The notes under the pieces are model-generated. The model was not told the DNA's origin. It ran no database searches and worked only from the letters and a program-made list of their open reading frames with translations. Below, piece after piece: positions 23,483-32,451 of a stretch of 40,672 nucleotides of DNA. This stretch comes from Actinomycetota bacterium (GTDB lineage: Bacteria > Actinomycetota > Acidimicrobiia > Acidimicrobiales > RAAP-2), in assembly GCA_009726065.1 (NCBI GenBank), contig WLNA01000004.1:1-40672 (forward strand). The letters are read 5' to 3'. The position numbers were made by a program, and so were the translations under genes. Within the stretch, counting starts at the first letter, position 1, and every line of letters starts with the position of its first letter.

Positions 23483-24829
23483 ATGCGGAATCGATTTTCA
23501 CGTGGCGTAGCCGTGTTCAGCGCTTCCGCCCTTTCGCTTGGTTTTTTGACCACTGGGATCGCCGTGAGGAGTGCCGGCGCCACACCCACCGAGCCCGGAA
23601 TCAATACGGCGACCAAAGTCATCACCATCGGGGCCACAGTGCCATTATCAGGCAACGCTTGGACCGGCTACTCCGACATTGCCAAGGCGGCCAACGCCGT
23701 CTTTAAATATGTCAACGCCAAAGGCGGCGTGAACTCATGGAAGGTGAACTTCCTTATCAAGGATGACTGTTACGACGCTGTCGGAATTTTTGGTTGCACG
23801 AGTCGTTCGGGGACCGTCTCTCAAACGCGCCAACTTATAGAAAAACAAAATGTTTTCGCCATGGTTGGATCGTTCGGTACCGCCACACAAGATCAAGTAC
23901 GCAACTACCTCGATGGCAATGGTGTCCCGCAACTGTTCGTGAACTCCGGTTCGAAAGATTGGGATCACTCCTCAACCTGGCCCGGGCTCTTCGGCTTCCA
24001 ACCTAGTTATTTAGTCGAGAGCAAGATTTTGGCGAATTACGTGAAAGCGCACTTCAAGGGCAAAAAAGTTGGCACTATCGGCCAAAGCGACGACTTGGGT
24101 GCCGATGGACTTCAGGGCCTCTTAAATGGGGGGCTAACGATTGCTAGAAACGACCGCCATACGTATGCCGCCACCGATGTCATTTTTAACGCAGCCTCCT
24201 TTAACACCTCGTTAAAGAAGTTGCGCACGAACAAGGTGCAGGTCGTAGTCCTCCACACTGTCCCGGCAGCCACCAGGGTGATTCTGAACAATGCCAAGAA
24301 ACTTGGGTATCGACCTCAGTTTGTGATTTCGAGCACGGGCGCTGATCCTCAGATGGTGAAGACCGCGAACGAGAAGAATGCGCTCTCATTCTCATACCTC
24401 CCAATTGTGACCGACACCACTAATCCTTGGAATGCCTGGATGAAGAAGGTCATAGTGGCCGACAAGGCCGATTTCCCTAACTTCACTAGTGGCTCCTTCA
24501 TCTCGGCCAATATGCAAAGTGGTGCGGCGTGGGCCGTAGCATTTTTGGAAGCGCTCAAACAGTTGAATGGTGCCAAACCGACACGACTTTCAGTGGTGTC
24601 GGCACTCTTGGCAGAGGACGGTATCGCCACTCCTGCCGTAGTGCGACTCCACTACAACAACAGGAACCATCAGGGACTTACGGGTGGTTACGTCATTAGA
24701 ATTGTATCGAAGACCCATTCAGTCGTCGCTGAAAAGCAGATATACCTCACTGGTGATGGACCCCTATCGACGTCACCGCTGGTGCGAGTGCCGGGCTCGG
24801 TCTCCCCTGTCCCCTCGTGGCTGGAGTAA
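23483..24829 (+). CDS. Branched-chain amino acid-type ABC substrate-binding protein (LivK-like)
   Basis: 448 residues from ATG at 23483, which has AAAGGA 7 nt upstream; the frame open from 23435 is not needed. An N-terminal signal peptide (MRNRFSRGVAVFSASALSLG, then FLTTGIAVRSAGA) has an Ala-x-Ala-type end and no lipobox. The mature part is a periplasmic-binding type I fold: ITIGATVPLSGN (ligand loop), a long VFKYVNAKGGVN segment, KDDCYDAV, VFAMVGSFGT, then LGYRPQFVISSTGADPQMVK in the second lobe. These proteins feed amino acids or related acids to Liv-type ABC importers. No livHMGF genes are adjacent, so it is another orphan binding protein. The gap upstream (23244-23482) holds only a possible TACGCT -10 near 23445. 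Confidence 0.9.
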   Translation: MRNRFSRGVAVFSASALSLGFLTTGIAVRSAGATPTEPGINTATKVITIGATVPLSGNAWTGYSDIAKAANAVFKYVNAKGGVNSWKVNFLIKDDCYDAVGIFGCTSRSGTVSQTRQLIEKQNVFAMVGSFGTATQDQVRNYLDGNGVPQLFVNSGSKDWDHSSTWPGLFGFQPSYLVESKILANYVKAHFKGKKVGTIGQSDDLGADGLQGLLNGGLTIARNDRHTYAATDVIFNAASFNTSLKKLRTNKVQVVVLHTVPAATRVILNNAKKLGYRPQFVISSTGADPQMVKTANEKNALSFSYLPIVTDTTNPWNAWMKKVIVADKADFPNFTSGSFISANMQSGAAWAVAFLEALKQLNGAKPTRLSVVSALLAEDGIATPAVVRLHYNNRNHQGLTGGYVIRIVSKTHSVVAEKQIYLTGDGPLSTSPLVRVPGSVSPVPSWLE

Positions 24830-24895
24830 CGATCTGGGTGGTCTCCCTTTCGAGTTACCAGAGATTGAACTCTGGGCTCACCTGCTAAACATCCG

Positions 24896-24901
24896 TAACA
24901 T
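24896..24901 (+). promoter_or_regulatory. Putative leaderless -10 element (TAACAT) of trhO
   Basis: TAACAT, 6 nt (tggatt), then GTG at 24908. The same hexamer drives the SRAP gene in this window. Confidence 0.5.
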
Positions 24902-24907
24902 TGGATT

Positions 24908-25813
24908 GTGGAGCCCTACAAAATCCTTCTCTTTTACCGATTTACTCCACTGGCTGACCCTGAGGCCATCCGACTGTGGCAGTGGACGCTTTGCGACAGT
25001 CTCGGATTGCGGGGTCGAATTATCATTTCCTCACACGGGATCAACGGAACAGTCGGTGGTCCACTCAGCTCAGTCAAGAAGTACATCCGAATGACTAAAG
25101 AGTGGCCGGGCTTTAAAGACGTTGATTTCAAATGGTCCGAAGGCACCGGACACGATTTTCCCCGACTCCAAGTTCGTGTACGAGACGAGCTGGTTTCCTT
25201 TGGGGCACCGGGAGACTTGAACGTCGATCAAGCAGGCGTAGTCCATGGTGGACCACATCTATCACCCAGCCAGGTGCATGACCTCGTTGCGACACGGGGC
25301 GACGAGGTGGTCTTCTTTGACGGCAGAAATGCTTTCGAGGCGGAGATCGGTCGATTTAAGAATGCCATTGTTCCCAATGTGGAAACGACGCATGATTTTG
25401 TCGAAGTTCTCGAGAGTGGCGTATACGACCACCTCAAAGACAAACCGATTATTACCTACTGCACTGGTGGTGTGCGCTGTGAAGTACTGAGCTCCCTCAT
25501 GCTGCAACGGGGGTTCCAGGAGGTCTACCAAGTTGAAGGTGGCATTGTCCGATACGGCGAGACCTTCGGTAACGAAGGACTCTGGGAGGGATCACTCTTT
25601 ATCTTTGACGGTCGGATGAGTCAAGAGTTCGGCCCGAACACCAAAATCATCAGCGTGTGCGAACGGTGCACCGCGCCCACAAGTCAGTACTACAACTGTG
25701 CCAATTTGGCGTGTCGACAACTCATCTTGTTGTGCGACACATGCATCACAATGAACGGGTCAACCAACTGCCGAGAACAGCACCACGGGGCCCGGTACCG
25801 TTCGAAGCTCTAG
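24908..25813 (+). CDS. trhO: tRNA uridine(34) 5-hydroxylase TrhO (YceA/UPF0176 rhodanese family)
   Basis: 301 residues from GTG. It has the three-part layout of TrhO: an N-terminal ferredoxin-like domain ([15 protein letters not shown], then [13 protein letters not shown]), a central rhodanese domain with [19 protein letters not shown] and the catalytic loop YCTGGVRCE (Cys185), and a C-terminal Cys-rich tail with CERC, CANLAC and CDTC clusters likely to bind a metal. TrhO uses O2 to hydroxylate U34 in the wobble position, the first step to (c)mo5U. The length and motif order match the family. The end overlaps the copper-monooxygenase gene by four bases (CTAG). Confidence 0.95.
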   Translation: MEPYKILLFYRFTPLADPEAIRLWQWTLCDSLGLRGRIIISSHGINGTVGGPLSSVKKYIRMTKEWPGFKDVDFKWSEGTGHDFPRLQVRVRDELVSFGAPGDLNVDQAGVVHGGPHLSPSQVHDLVATRGDEVVFFDGRNAFEAEIGRFKNAIVPNVETTHDFVEVLESGVYDHLKDKPIITYCTGGVRCEVLSSLMLQRGFQEVYQVEGGIVRYGETFGNEGLWEGSLFIFDGRMSQEFGPNTKIISVCERCTAPTSQYYNCANLACRQLILLCDTCITMNGSTNCREQHHGARYRSKL

Positions 25814-26994
25814 CTGCCCGCTCCGGACGAAACAATCAACGTACCGAGGCACATTTCATCGCTTGATCCGTCACCCCATGTGATGTAGCGCGGGGGCAAT
25901 TTTTTCGTCTGCGGATTTGATTTCCGTAGGGCCGGGGAGTACGTGCAGGTCACCTTGACATAGTCACCCTTGGTCATCGTGACGGGATTCGCCAAGGCGT
26001 AGCCAAACTGATTGTCGAAGTTGTACGAAGGTACAACCAGCAATGTCTCTGAGTTAGCTGTTCCGCACCTCGAATCTTGATGGCAAAGCACGACACTAAA
26101 GGTTTTACCCAGCATGTGCATGTGCGGCCAAATCTTATGAATGGTTACGGGGGTGTTATCGTCAAATAACCACGCGCACGACGCCGATGCGGCGTTCGGT
26201 GATGATGCGCTCGTCGGGAGACCACTGCGATTGCAAACCGCCTCGAGAAGTTGCGTAAACGAACGCGCTTCCGGACCAAAGCGCTTAGCCAAATCTGCTA
26301 ACGACGCATCGTGCTTGCACAGTGGGTACTTCTTGACGTCGTTGTAGGGCGCCACGCACGGCATGTCTGGTGCCGCCACGTAGTGACGCGAGGTGAGCGC
26401 CACTCGGCTAGAAGTCGAAGTAGCTTCGCTCCAGACATTAAATCGAGAAGTTACCGCTTTCTTCCCGGCTAATGAGTTGTAGTGGATTTGGAGAACTATG
26501 AGAGACCCGGCCGGAACGGCAGTTCCGTAACCGGCCTTCGCGACGTCAGCACCGTGGCCCGGCGACCAGCCGTAGAGCCACGGGAGTGCCGCCAGTCCAC
26601 CCATCGAAGTGGCGCCAAGGGGAGACGAAAAACATGTCCAGCCCTTAGTCCCAGTGCGATCGAGCGCTTTAACTTGAGCCACTACCGCTGGTGAAGCGAT
26701 ATAGGCGATTGCGTGATGCAATTCCTTCTTATTCGCCTGGGACTTGGAGGTATCCGCCAGGAACTCCGCCTTGGTAATCATTTGACTCGTGGCAAAGTGG
26801 GGATCAATCCAGGTGCAGCGATACTCGTCGGTGGCATCTTTGGGTGGCGATGGAGCGTGGGTAACCGAGGCCGTCAGATTTGGAGTCGCGGCGGCATGCG
26901 ACACCACAGCCGATTGAGCATTGGAAGTCCGTGCCAGACCCATAATCATCAGTGATCCAGTCAAGAGAAAGGCAATGAGCGAACGTTTCTTCAT
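25810..26994 (-). CDS. Secreted copper type II monooxygenase-like protein (PHM/DBH-like)
   Basis: 394 residues with a signal peptide ([20 protein letters not shown], cleavage after an ASNA-type site). The sequence matches the two-domain copper type II ascorbate-dependent monooxygenase fold (PHM, dopamine beta-monooxygenase). All six copper ligands of PHM have counterparts: His93-His94 in ELHHAIAY and His171 in LQIHYNS (CuH site), His291 and His293 in PHMHMLGK and Met381 in SDEMCLG (CuM site). Spacing agrees except for an insertion of about 50 residues between His171 and His291, rich in Cys. Many Cys suggest disulfides in the mature exported protein. In animals these enzymes hydroxylate a C-H bond with O2; the bacterial substrate is unknown. 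It has its own leaderless-like promoter. Confidence 0.8.
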   Translation of the reverse strand: MKKRSLIAFLLTGSLMIMGLARTSNAQSAVVSHAAATPNLTASVTHAPSPPKDATDEYRCTWIDPHFATSQMITKAEFLADTSKSQANKKELHHAIAYIASPAVVAQVKALDRTGTKGWTCFSSPLGATSMGGLAALPWLYGWSPGHGADVAKAGYGTAVPAGSLIVLQIHYNSLAGKKAVTSRFNVWSEATSTSSRVALTSRHYVAAPDMPCVAPYNDVKKYPLCKHDASLADLAKRFGPEARSFTQLLEAVCNRSGLPTSASSPNAASASCAWLFDDNTPVTIHKIWPHMHMLGKTFSVVLCHQDSRCGTANSETLLVVPSYNFDNQFGYALANPVTMTKGDYVKVTCTYSPALRKSNPQTKKLPPRYITWGDGSSDEMCLGTLIVSSGAGS

Positions 26995-27000
26995 GGGCTA

Positions 27001-27006
27001 ACGATA
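27001..27006 (-). promoter_or_regulatory. Putative leaderless -10 element (TATCGT) of the copper monooxygenase-like gene
   Basis: On the minus strand TATCGT, 6 nt (tagccc), then ATG at 26994; the same hexamer and spacing as at upp. Confidence 0.5.
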
Positions 27007-27132
27007 ATGGATTCCGAACCGACGGAGGGGGTCGCGCTGAAGGCGCTGATAGCCCGACTATGGCTGGTCTCGGGGTAAGCGATTCTTGCGCCACTTCATA
27101 GGCATGGCATTATCCGGCCCCATCCACAATGA

Positions 27133-27513
<381 letters not shown>

Positions 27514-27524
27514 GATTGATAGCG

Positions 27525-28775
27525 ATGAATTCAACTGACACGCTCTGGGTCATTCTCAGCGCCGCACTCGTTCTCTTTATGACCCCTGGACTCGCCCTGT
27601 TCTATGGCGGAATGGTTCGCAGCAAGAACGTCCTCGCAATAATGATGAATAGCCTCGCCGCAATGGCGGTCGTCACGGTTCTCTGGGTCGCCATTGCCGG
27701 TTCACTCTCCTTTGGTAGCGACGTTGGCGGTGGACTAATTGGTGACTGGTCGTTAGCGGGGCTCGCCCATATTCCGGCGACTCTCCCGGGACTTTCCGGA
27801 GTCCACGCCTCTCCCCTCGCAATTCTGATTTACCAAATGATGTTTCCTATCATCACGGCCGCGCTAATCAGCGGTGGCACAACTGATCGAATTAAGTTCT
27901 CGTCCTTTGTAGTTCTGATTTCCATCTGGACGTTGGCCGTCTACGCACCTCTGGCGCACTGGGTTTTTAGCCCCAACGGATGGTTGGCCCAACGCGGCGT
28001 CTTGGACTTCGCCGGTGGAACGGTCGTCGAAATTAACTCCGGGTTTTCTACCCTGGCCGTCGTCTTAGTACTGGGCCCGCGCAAGGGGTGGCCCCGTGAT
28101 GCCATGACTCCTCACTCCGTCCCGCTCAGTCTTCTAGGACTGGGTATCTTGTGGTTTGGATGGCTTGGTTTTAACGGAGGATCCTCACTGGCAATGAACG
28201 GTGTCGCAGTCTCGGCCGTGCTCAACACGCAGCTGGCTGCTGCCGCGGGACTCATCGGCTGGCTGATCTACGAACGGACGACCGAGCACTACGCCACCAC
28301 TTTGGGGGCGGCATCTGGTGGCGTGGCCGGCATGGTGGCCATCACGCCATGCGCCGGATTTGTTCAGCCTTACGCCGCATTGATTATTGGACTTATTGCC
28401 GGGCTGGCCTGCTCCAAAGCTGTACGTATGAAATTCAAACTTGGCATTGACGACTCCTTAGACGTCCTTGGCGTTCACGGTGTTGGTGGAGTCATTGGCA
28501 TGGTCCTCCTTGGTCTATTCGCGTCGAAATCAATCAACGCGGCTGGCACTGATGGACTTCTGCAGGGTGGTGGTTTTGCGCTACTTGGCAATGAGGTGTT
28601 AGCCGTCGTCGTGACGGGGGCCTTTTCCTTTGGGGTCACGTGGCTTATTGCGCAGGCCATCGCCAAAACTATCGGCCTACGTGTGAGCGAAGAAGATGAA
28701 CTGAAGGGTCTTGACCTCACACAGCACGCCGAGAGCGCTTACTCCGGTGGAGGATCAGGGCGCTTTAGCAGTTAA
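27525..28775 (+). CDS. amtB: Ammonium transporter (Amt/MEP/Rh family)
   Basis: 416 residues, eleven hydrophobic segments. Family blocks are all there: MTPGLALFYGGMVRSKNVL at the start, APLAHWVFSPNGWLAQRGVLDFAGGTVVEINSG split across the middle of the sequence with the first pore His, and DVLGVHGVGGVIG with the second. It conducts ammonium into the cell and is gated by the P-II protein encoded just upstream. ATG at 27525 is used; a TTG at 27516 is a weak alternative. The TAG stop of glnB lies in a TAGGAT hexamer 8 nt before the ATG, so an internal promoter is possible in addition to the operon. Its stop TAA is shared with the convergent esterase (TTAA). Confidence 0.97.
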   Translation: MNSTDTLWVILSAALVLFMTPGLALFYGGMVRSKNVLAIMMNSLAAMAVVTVLWVAIAGSLSFGSDVGGGLIGDWSLAGLAHIPATLPGLSGVHASPLAILIYQMMFPIITAALISGGTTDRIKFSSFVVLISIWTLAVYAPLAHWVFSPNGWLAQRGVLDFAGGTVVEINSGFSTLAVVLVLGPRKGWPRDAMTPHSVPLSLLGLGILWFGWLGFNGGSSLAMNGVAVSAVLNTQLAAAAGLIGWLIYERTTEHYATTLGAASGGVAGMVAITPCAGFVQPYAALIIGLIAGLACSKAVRMKFKLGIDDSLDVLGVHGVGGVIGMVLLGLFASKSINAAGTDGLLQGGGFALLGNEVLAVVVTGAFSFGVTWLIAQAIAKTIGLRVSEEDELKGLDLTQHAESAYSGGGSGRFSS

Positions 28776-29716
28776 GAAATTCCTATCCCGCGGGCTAGTG
28801 CTGCCATCTGTTCCGTCACGATTCGCTTTGATACCTCGGCCTTACGGTCGATTATGCTCCCGTGAAATGTACCGGGGTAGGCGTGAAGCTCAACGTGCAC
28901 ACCGGAACGCATCAACGTCTGGGCGTAGGCGATGCCTTCGTCCCGGAGGGGGTCAAACTCCATAACGGATATGTACGCCGGAGGGACATGTTCCAGAGCC
29001 TCCGCACGGGCCGGGGCCGCGTAAATCGGTACATCTCCGCCGTTAAGTCCGCACAGGTAATACTGCCAACTCAATTCCGCATTGGGTCGATTCCACACGG
29101 GTGTGTCCACGTACGCCACCATGCTGGGTGTTTCGAGTCGATCATCAAGTTCGGGAATATCCAACAGCTGGAAGGCAATAGGCAGTTGAGCCCCATCACG
29201 GTTGAACAGTGTCAAACCTGCAGCGAGACCGGCACCGGCCGATGTCCCAAATAGCGCCACTCGATTCGGATCCACTCCGAGTGCGGCGGACTCCGAATGG
29301 ATCCACTGCAGCGCTGCGGCGCAGTCCATGAGACCGGCCGGGTAGGGAAATTCGGGAGCTAGGCGGTAGGCCACCGAAACAAAAACTGCCGGCAAGACGT
29401 GTGCGAAGCCAACGGCAATAGGAAGATCAACGATGACACTCCCGACCGCAAATCCCCCACCATGAATTCGAAGGACGCACGGTGCGTTATCGGGAACACT
29501 GGACGACCGATAGACATGAACCGTAACGCTTGGTTGACCAGGCAAACCAGGCACCTCGTGTGCAGTGATTTCTAAACCGGACGTGTCGAGCTTACGAGCC
29601 ACCCGCTCGGCATTAGCGGCCTGAAAGGACCGAGCTGTTGTGAGATCAGCGAACGTTGCCGATCGGGGAAGGATTGTAAGGATGTTCTCGAAGTCGGCAT
29701 CGAAGTCGTAGCTCAT
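28772..29716 (-). CDS. Alpha/beta hydrolase of the hormone-sensitive lipase family (esterase)
   Basis: 314 residues. It has the family IV (HSL) pattern: oxyanion motif LRIHGGGFAVGSV, nucleophile elbow FGTSAGAGLAAGL (GxSAG), catalytic Asp in EFDPLRDEG and His in YPGTFHGSI. Such enzymes cleave short-chain esters or acylated small molecules in the cytoplasm. It lies 9 nt behind the DHA2 exporter gene on the same strand, which suggests a shared transcript, yet it also has TAGGAT six bases before its ATG. A link between export and ester cleavage, for instance of an acylated compound, is possible but untested. Confidence 0.93.
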   Translation of the reverse strand: MSYDFDADFENILTILPRSATFADLTTARSFQAANAERVARKLDTSGLEITAHEVPGLPGQPSVTVHVYRSSSVPDNAPCVLRIHGGGFAVGSVIVDLPIAVGFAHVLPAVFVSVAYRLAPEFPYPAGLMDCAAALQWIHSESAALGVDPNRVALFGTSAGAGLAAGLTLFNRDGAQLPIAFQLLDIPELDDRLETPSMVAYVDTPVWNRPNAELSWQYYLCGLNGGDVPIYAAPARAEALEHVPPAYISVMEFDPLRDEGIAYAQTLMRSGVHVELHAYPGTFHGSIIDRKAEVSKRIVTEQMAALARGIGIS

Positions 29717-29722
29717 AAGAGA

Positions 29723-29728
29723 ATCCTA
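29723..29728 (-). promoter_or_regulatory. Putative leaderless -10 element (TAGGAT) of the esterase, containing the stop of the upstream gene
   Basis: On the minus strand TAGGAT, 6 nt (tctctt), then ATG at 29716. The TAG of the hexamer is the stop codon of the DHA2 gene. Confidence 0.45.
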
Positions 29729-31177
29729 CGAGTTAGCAGGCGGAGTCGAAGGAGTGCGAAAAACTGAGAGAACTTTCTCGTCATCAATGAAGAGCGCCGT
29801 TATCGCACCAAGAAAGGCAAAGATGCACGTCCACATGAACGGAACCTTGTAGGCGTTATACGCATTGACTAGATAGTCAACGTGTACCGGAATCTTGTTG
29901 AGTTGCGACATCAGTACCGAAATGAGGACGGCGATACCCAACGAACTCGCGACTTGACGTTGCGTCGAAAATAGCGCACTCGCACGTCCGGTATCCAGCG
30001 GTTGAATCTGCGAAAAAGCCGCCGCTTGGAGTGGGATAAAGACAAAGGCCCAGCAGAGGCCGCGGCTAAAGAGGATTGCTCGGTACACCCAGAGATTGGT
30101 ATCCGGCGTCGTCCACAGCAGCAGCAGCATGACAAAGCCAGCCACGACGAGTCCAGCCGCAATGAGTCGACGAGGTCCAACCTTGGGGTAGAGCTTCCGT
30201 GCCACCTGGCTCATCAAAATCACACCGATGGCTTGAGGAAATGTGGTGAGTCCAGATTCAGAGGGGGAGAGTCCTCGCACACCTTGCAGCATCAGGGGCA
30301 TGATCAAAACAAGTCCGAAAAAACTGGCCGTGGCGAATACCGACGTGATGTTCGTCATAGTAAAAACTCGATCACTGAATAGTCTGAGTGCCAGAATCGG
30401 TTCGGCAATGCGCCGTTCCACAAAAATGAGCAGCGCTCCAAGAGAAGCACCAATCACCAAGGAAGACAGCACGCGCGTTGAGGTCCACCCTTCCAGCTCG
30501 ACTTGGTTCAACCCGTAGAGAATGGCCCCCAGAGAAATCGCCGAAAGGAAGAATCCTGCGGGATCAAATTTTCCAGCGGTGGGGTTTTTGTATTCCTTAA
30601 GGCGCAAAATACCAATGACGAAGGCCACGATTCCGAATGGCAGGTTGATAAAAAATATCCAGCGCCAACCCAATCCATCAGTGATAAAACCACCGAGCAC
30701 CGGGCCCGTTGCTGGAGCCAAGAGAGTCGGAATAGAGAGAATGGCACCGACCTTGGCCCGCTCAATGGGCGGGTACTCCCGATAGAGCATGGCCGTGCCG
30801 ACGGGCGCCATCATGCCCCCACCGATGCCTTGAAGAAACCGAAACGCTGTCAGCTGGTCGATCGACTGCGCCGTGCCACACAGTATGGAAGCGGCGGTAA
30901 ACATGAAGAGGGCAAACAGGAACACTTTCTTGGTCCCAAACTTGTCACCGAGCCAACCCGAGGCCGGGATCCAAACGGCTAACGACAACAGATAGCCCAG
31001 TATGACCCAAGCCAGATCGGTGGGCGAACCGTGGTGAAGCTCTGTACCAATTGCAGGCAGAGCGGTATTAACAATTGTTCCATCCATGATGTCCATGAAC
31101 ATGGCCATCACAAAGACAGTGGCGATTGCCGCACGGTCACTGATTGCGTAAATCCCTCGTCGTCGACCAGTTTCCAT
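29726..31177 (-). CDS. DHA2-family (EmrB/QacA-like) MFS exporter, 14 TM
   Basis: 483 residues from ATG at 31177 (AAGGAA upstream); the frame open to 31384 is not protein-like. The hydrophobic profile and length fit fourteen helices. Markers are MDIMDGTIVNTALPAIG in helix 1, the SGWLGDKFGTKKVFL motif A, the LQGIGGGMMAPVGTAM motif in helix 4, and the APATGPVLGGFITDGLGWRWIFFINLP antiporter motif C region with its following loop. These drug:H+ antiporters export hydrophobic cations, lipids or fatty acids. The adjacent esterase may be functionally linked. No TetR-type regulator is visible, though 31178-31430 is a long divergent promoter region shared with oleA. Confidence 0.93.
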   Translation of the reverse strand: METGRRRGIYAISDRAAIATVFVMAMFMDIMDGTIVNTALPAIGTELHHGSPTDLAWVILGYLLSLAVWIPASGWLGDKFGTKKVFLFALFMFTAASILCGTAQSIDQLTAFRFLQGIGGGMMAPVGTAMLYREYPPIERAKVGAILSIPTLLAPATGPVLGGFITDGLGWRWIFFINLPFGIVAFVIGILRLKEYKNPTAGKFDPAGFFLSAISLGAILYGLNQVELEGWTSTRVLSSLVIGASLGALLIFVERRIAEPILALRLFSDRVFTMTNITSVFATASFFGLVLIMPLMLQGVRGLSPSESGLTTFPQAIGVILMSQVARKLYPKVGPRRLIAAGLVVAGFVMLLLLWTTPDTNLWVYRAILFSRGLCWAFVFIPLQAAAFSQIQPLDTGRASALFSTQRQVASSLGIAVLISVLMSQLNKIPVHVDYLVNAYNAYKVPFMWTCIFAFLGAITALFIDDEKVLSVFRTPSTPPANS

Positions 31178-31430
31178 TTCGTTCCTTCGTAGCCTTGGCA
31201 ACCTAGCGGTTGAAGCAATCAGCCTCTTCAAGCCCTGGGAGTGGGCACTATGGTCCGTACATATTGCAGTCGAACCAGCGATTCTCGAAATTCCAATACA
31301 TACACCGCTTGCGTGATGCCCCCATATGCTCCCCAATGGCTCCCAAGCCTTTTCCACAATGAAAAAGACCTCTAATCGGCACATCTCGCTGCTCGGTAAG
31401 CATTATCCCGAATACCCCTAACCTAAACGA
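31178..31430. other. 253-bp divergent intergenic region between the DHA2 exporter and the ole operon
   Basis: It contains the oleA -10 (TAACCT at 31419-31424) and presumably the exporter's promoter. No gene is convincing. Nothing resembling a known operator was recognised, although the shared space would allow joint control. Confidence 0.4.
31419..31424 (+). promoter_or_regulatory. Putative leaderless -10 element (TAACCT) of the oleABCD operon
   Basis: TAACCT, 6 nt (aaacga), then GTG at 31431. No Shine-Dalgarno. Confidence 0.5.
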
Positions 31431-32444
31431 GTGCCTTCACCAGTCCAGTTTTCGCAATCGTATCTTTGGAGTTTGGGCCAGGTCGAAGCACCGGAAATAG
31501 TGAAGTCGTCATGGATTGATGAACAGTTAGCCGGCACGTACGAACGAATCGGCATCCGGGCGGGATTACTCGAAGCCGTAGCAGGTATTTCCGAACGCCG
31601 CTGGTGGCCCAGAGAGACCTGTTTCGATGACGCCGCAGCTCAAGCGGGCAAAGTGGCCCTGGATCGAGCCGGTGTGCTGCCGAGCGAAGTTGATCTCCTC
31701 ATTTCCACTTCCGTCTGCAAGCACCACCTGGAACCCAGCGTGGCCTGCGCTGTGCACTTTCGACTCGGCCTGAGTGCCAACTGTCTGAACTTCGACCTTG
31801 GCAATGCCTGCCTGGGATTCATGAATGCCATGTCGGTGGGTGCTATGGCGATTGAAACAGGCATGGCAAAGACGGTGCTGATTGTTGACGGCGAAGGTAG
31901 TCGCCAGCCACAGGAGGCGACCATCGCCAGACTGCAGGGACCAGAAACGACATTGCAAGATTTTTTCGACCAGTTCGCCTCACTCACCTTGGGCTCCGGC
32001 GCCGCGGCGTTAGTGATGGGTGGGCCCCGCCAAGGCGCTCACCAATTTCTTGGCGGCGTTAGCCGTGCGGCCACGAACCATCATGACCTCTGCGTCGGCG
32101 ATCTCGACAGCATGCGGACAAATACAGCGGAACTGTTGACGGCAGGACTAGACATTGGTCGAGAAGCGTTTGACGCCGCTCTGGCGCAAGGGTGGGACTG
32201 GACGAACTGTGACCGCTACGTAATGCACCAAGTCTCCAAGCCTCATACCGAAAAGTTATGCGAACGACTGGGTATTGATCTCGCCCGAGTTCCCCTGACG
32301 TATCCGCACTTCGGCAACATGGGGCCGGCGGCCGTACCGTTTACCTTGGCCAGCATTGCTGACGATATTTCCGAGGGTGAACGCATTCTCTTGATGGGAA
32401 TCGGCTCAGGACTGAACTGTGCCGCCACCGAAATTATCTGGTAG
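31431..32444 (+). CDS. oleA: OleA, thiolase-fold acyl-CoA condensing enzyme of olefin biosynthesis
   Basis: 337 residues from GTG. It condenses two fatty acyl-CoAs head-to-head to a 2-alkyl-3-ketoacid, the first step to long-chain olefins. The FabH-like thiolase fold is clear. Catalytic Cys127 lies in FDLGNACLGF, His266 in YVMHQVS, and Asn296 in HFGNMGPAAV. Glu101 in KHHLEPSVA corresponds to the distinctive OleA glutamate that separates OleA from FabH and is thought to act as the base in Claisen condensation. Gene context (oleBC and oleD directly downstream) makes the assignment firm. Length is normal. The gap to oleBC is 7 nt. Confidence 0.95.
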   Translation: MPSPVQFSQSYLWSLGQVEAPEIVKSSWIDEQLAGTYERIGIRAGLLEAVAGISERRWWPRETCFDDAAAQAGKVALDRAGVLPSEVDLLISTSVCKHHLEPSVACAVHFRLGLSANCLNFDLGNACLGFMNAMSVGAMAIETGMAKTVLIVDGEGSRQPQEATIARLQGPETTLQDFFDQFASLTLGSGAAALVMGGPRQGAHQFLGGVSRAATNHHDLCVGDLDSMRTNTAELLTAGLDIGREAFDAALAQGWDWTNCDRYVMHQVSKPHTEKLCERLGIDLARVPLTYPHFGNMGPAAVPFTLASIADDISEGERILLMGIGSGLNCAATEIIW

Positions 32445-32451
32445 CTAAGTC

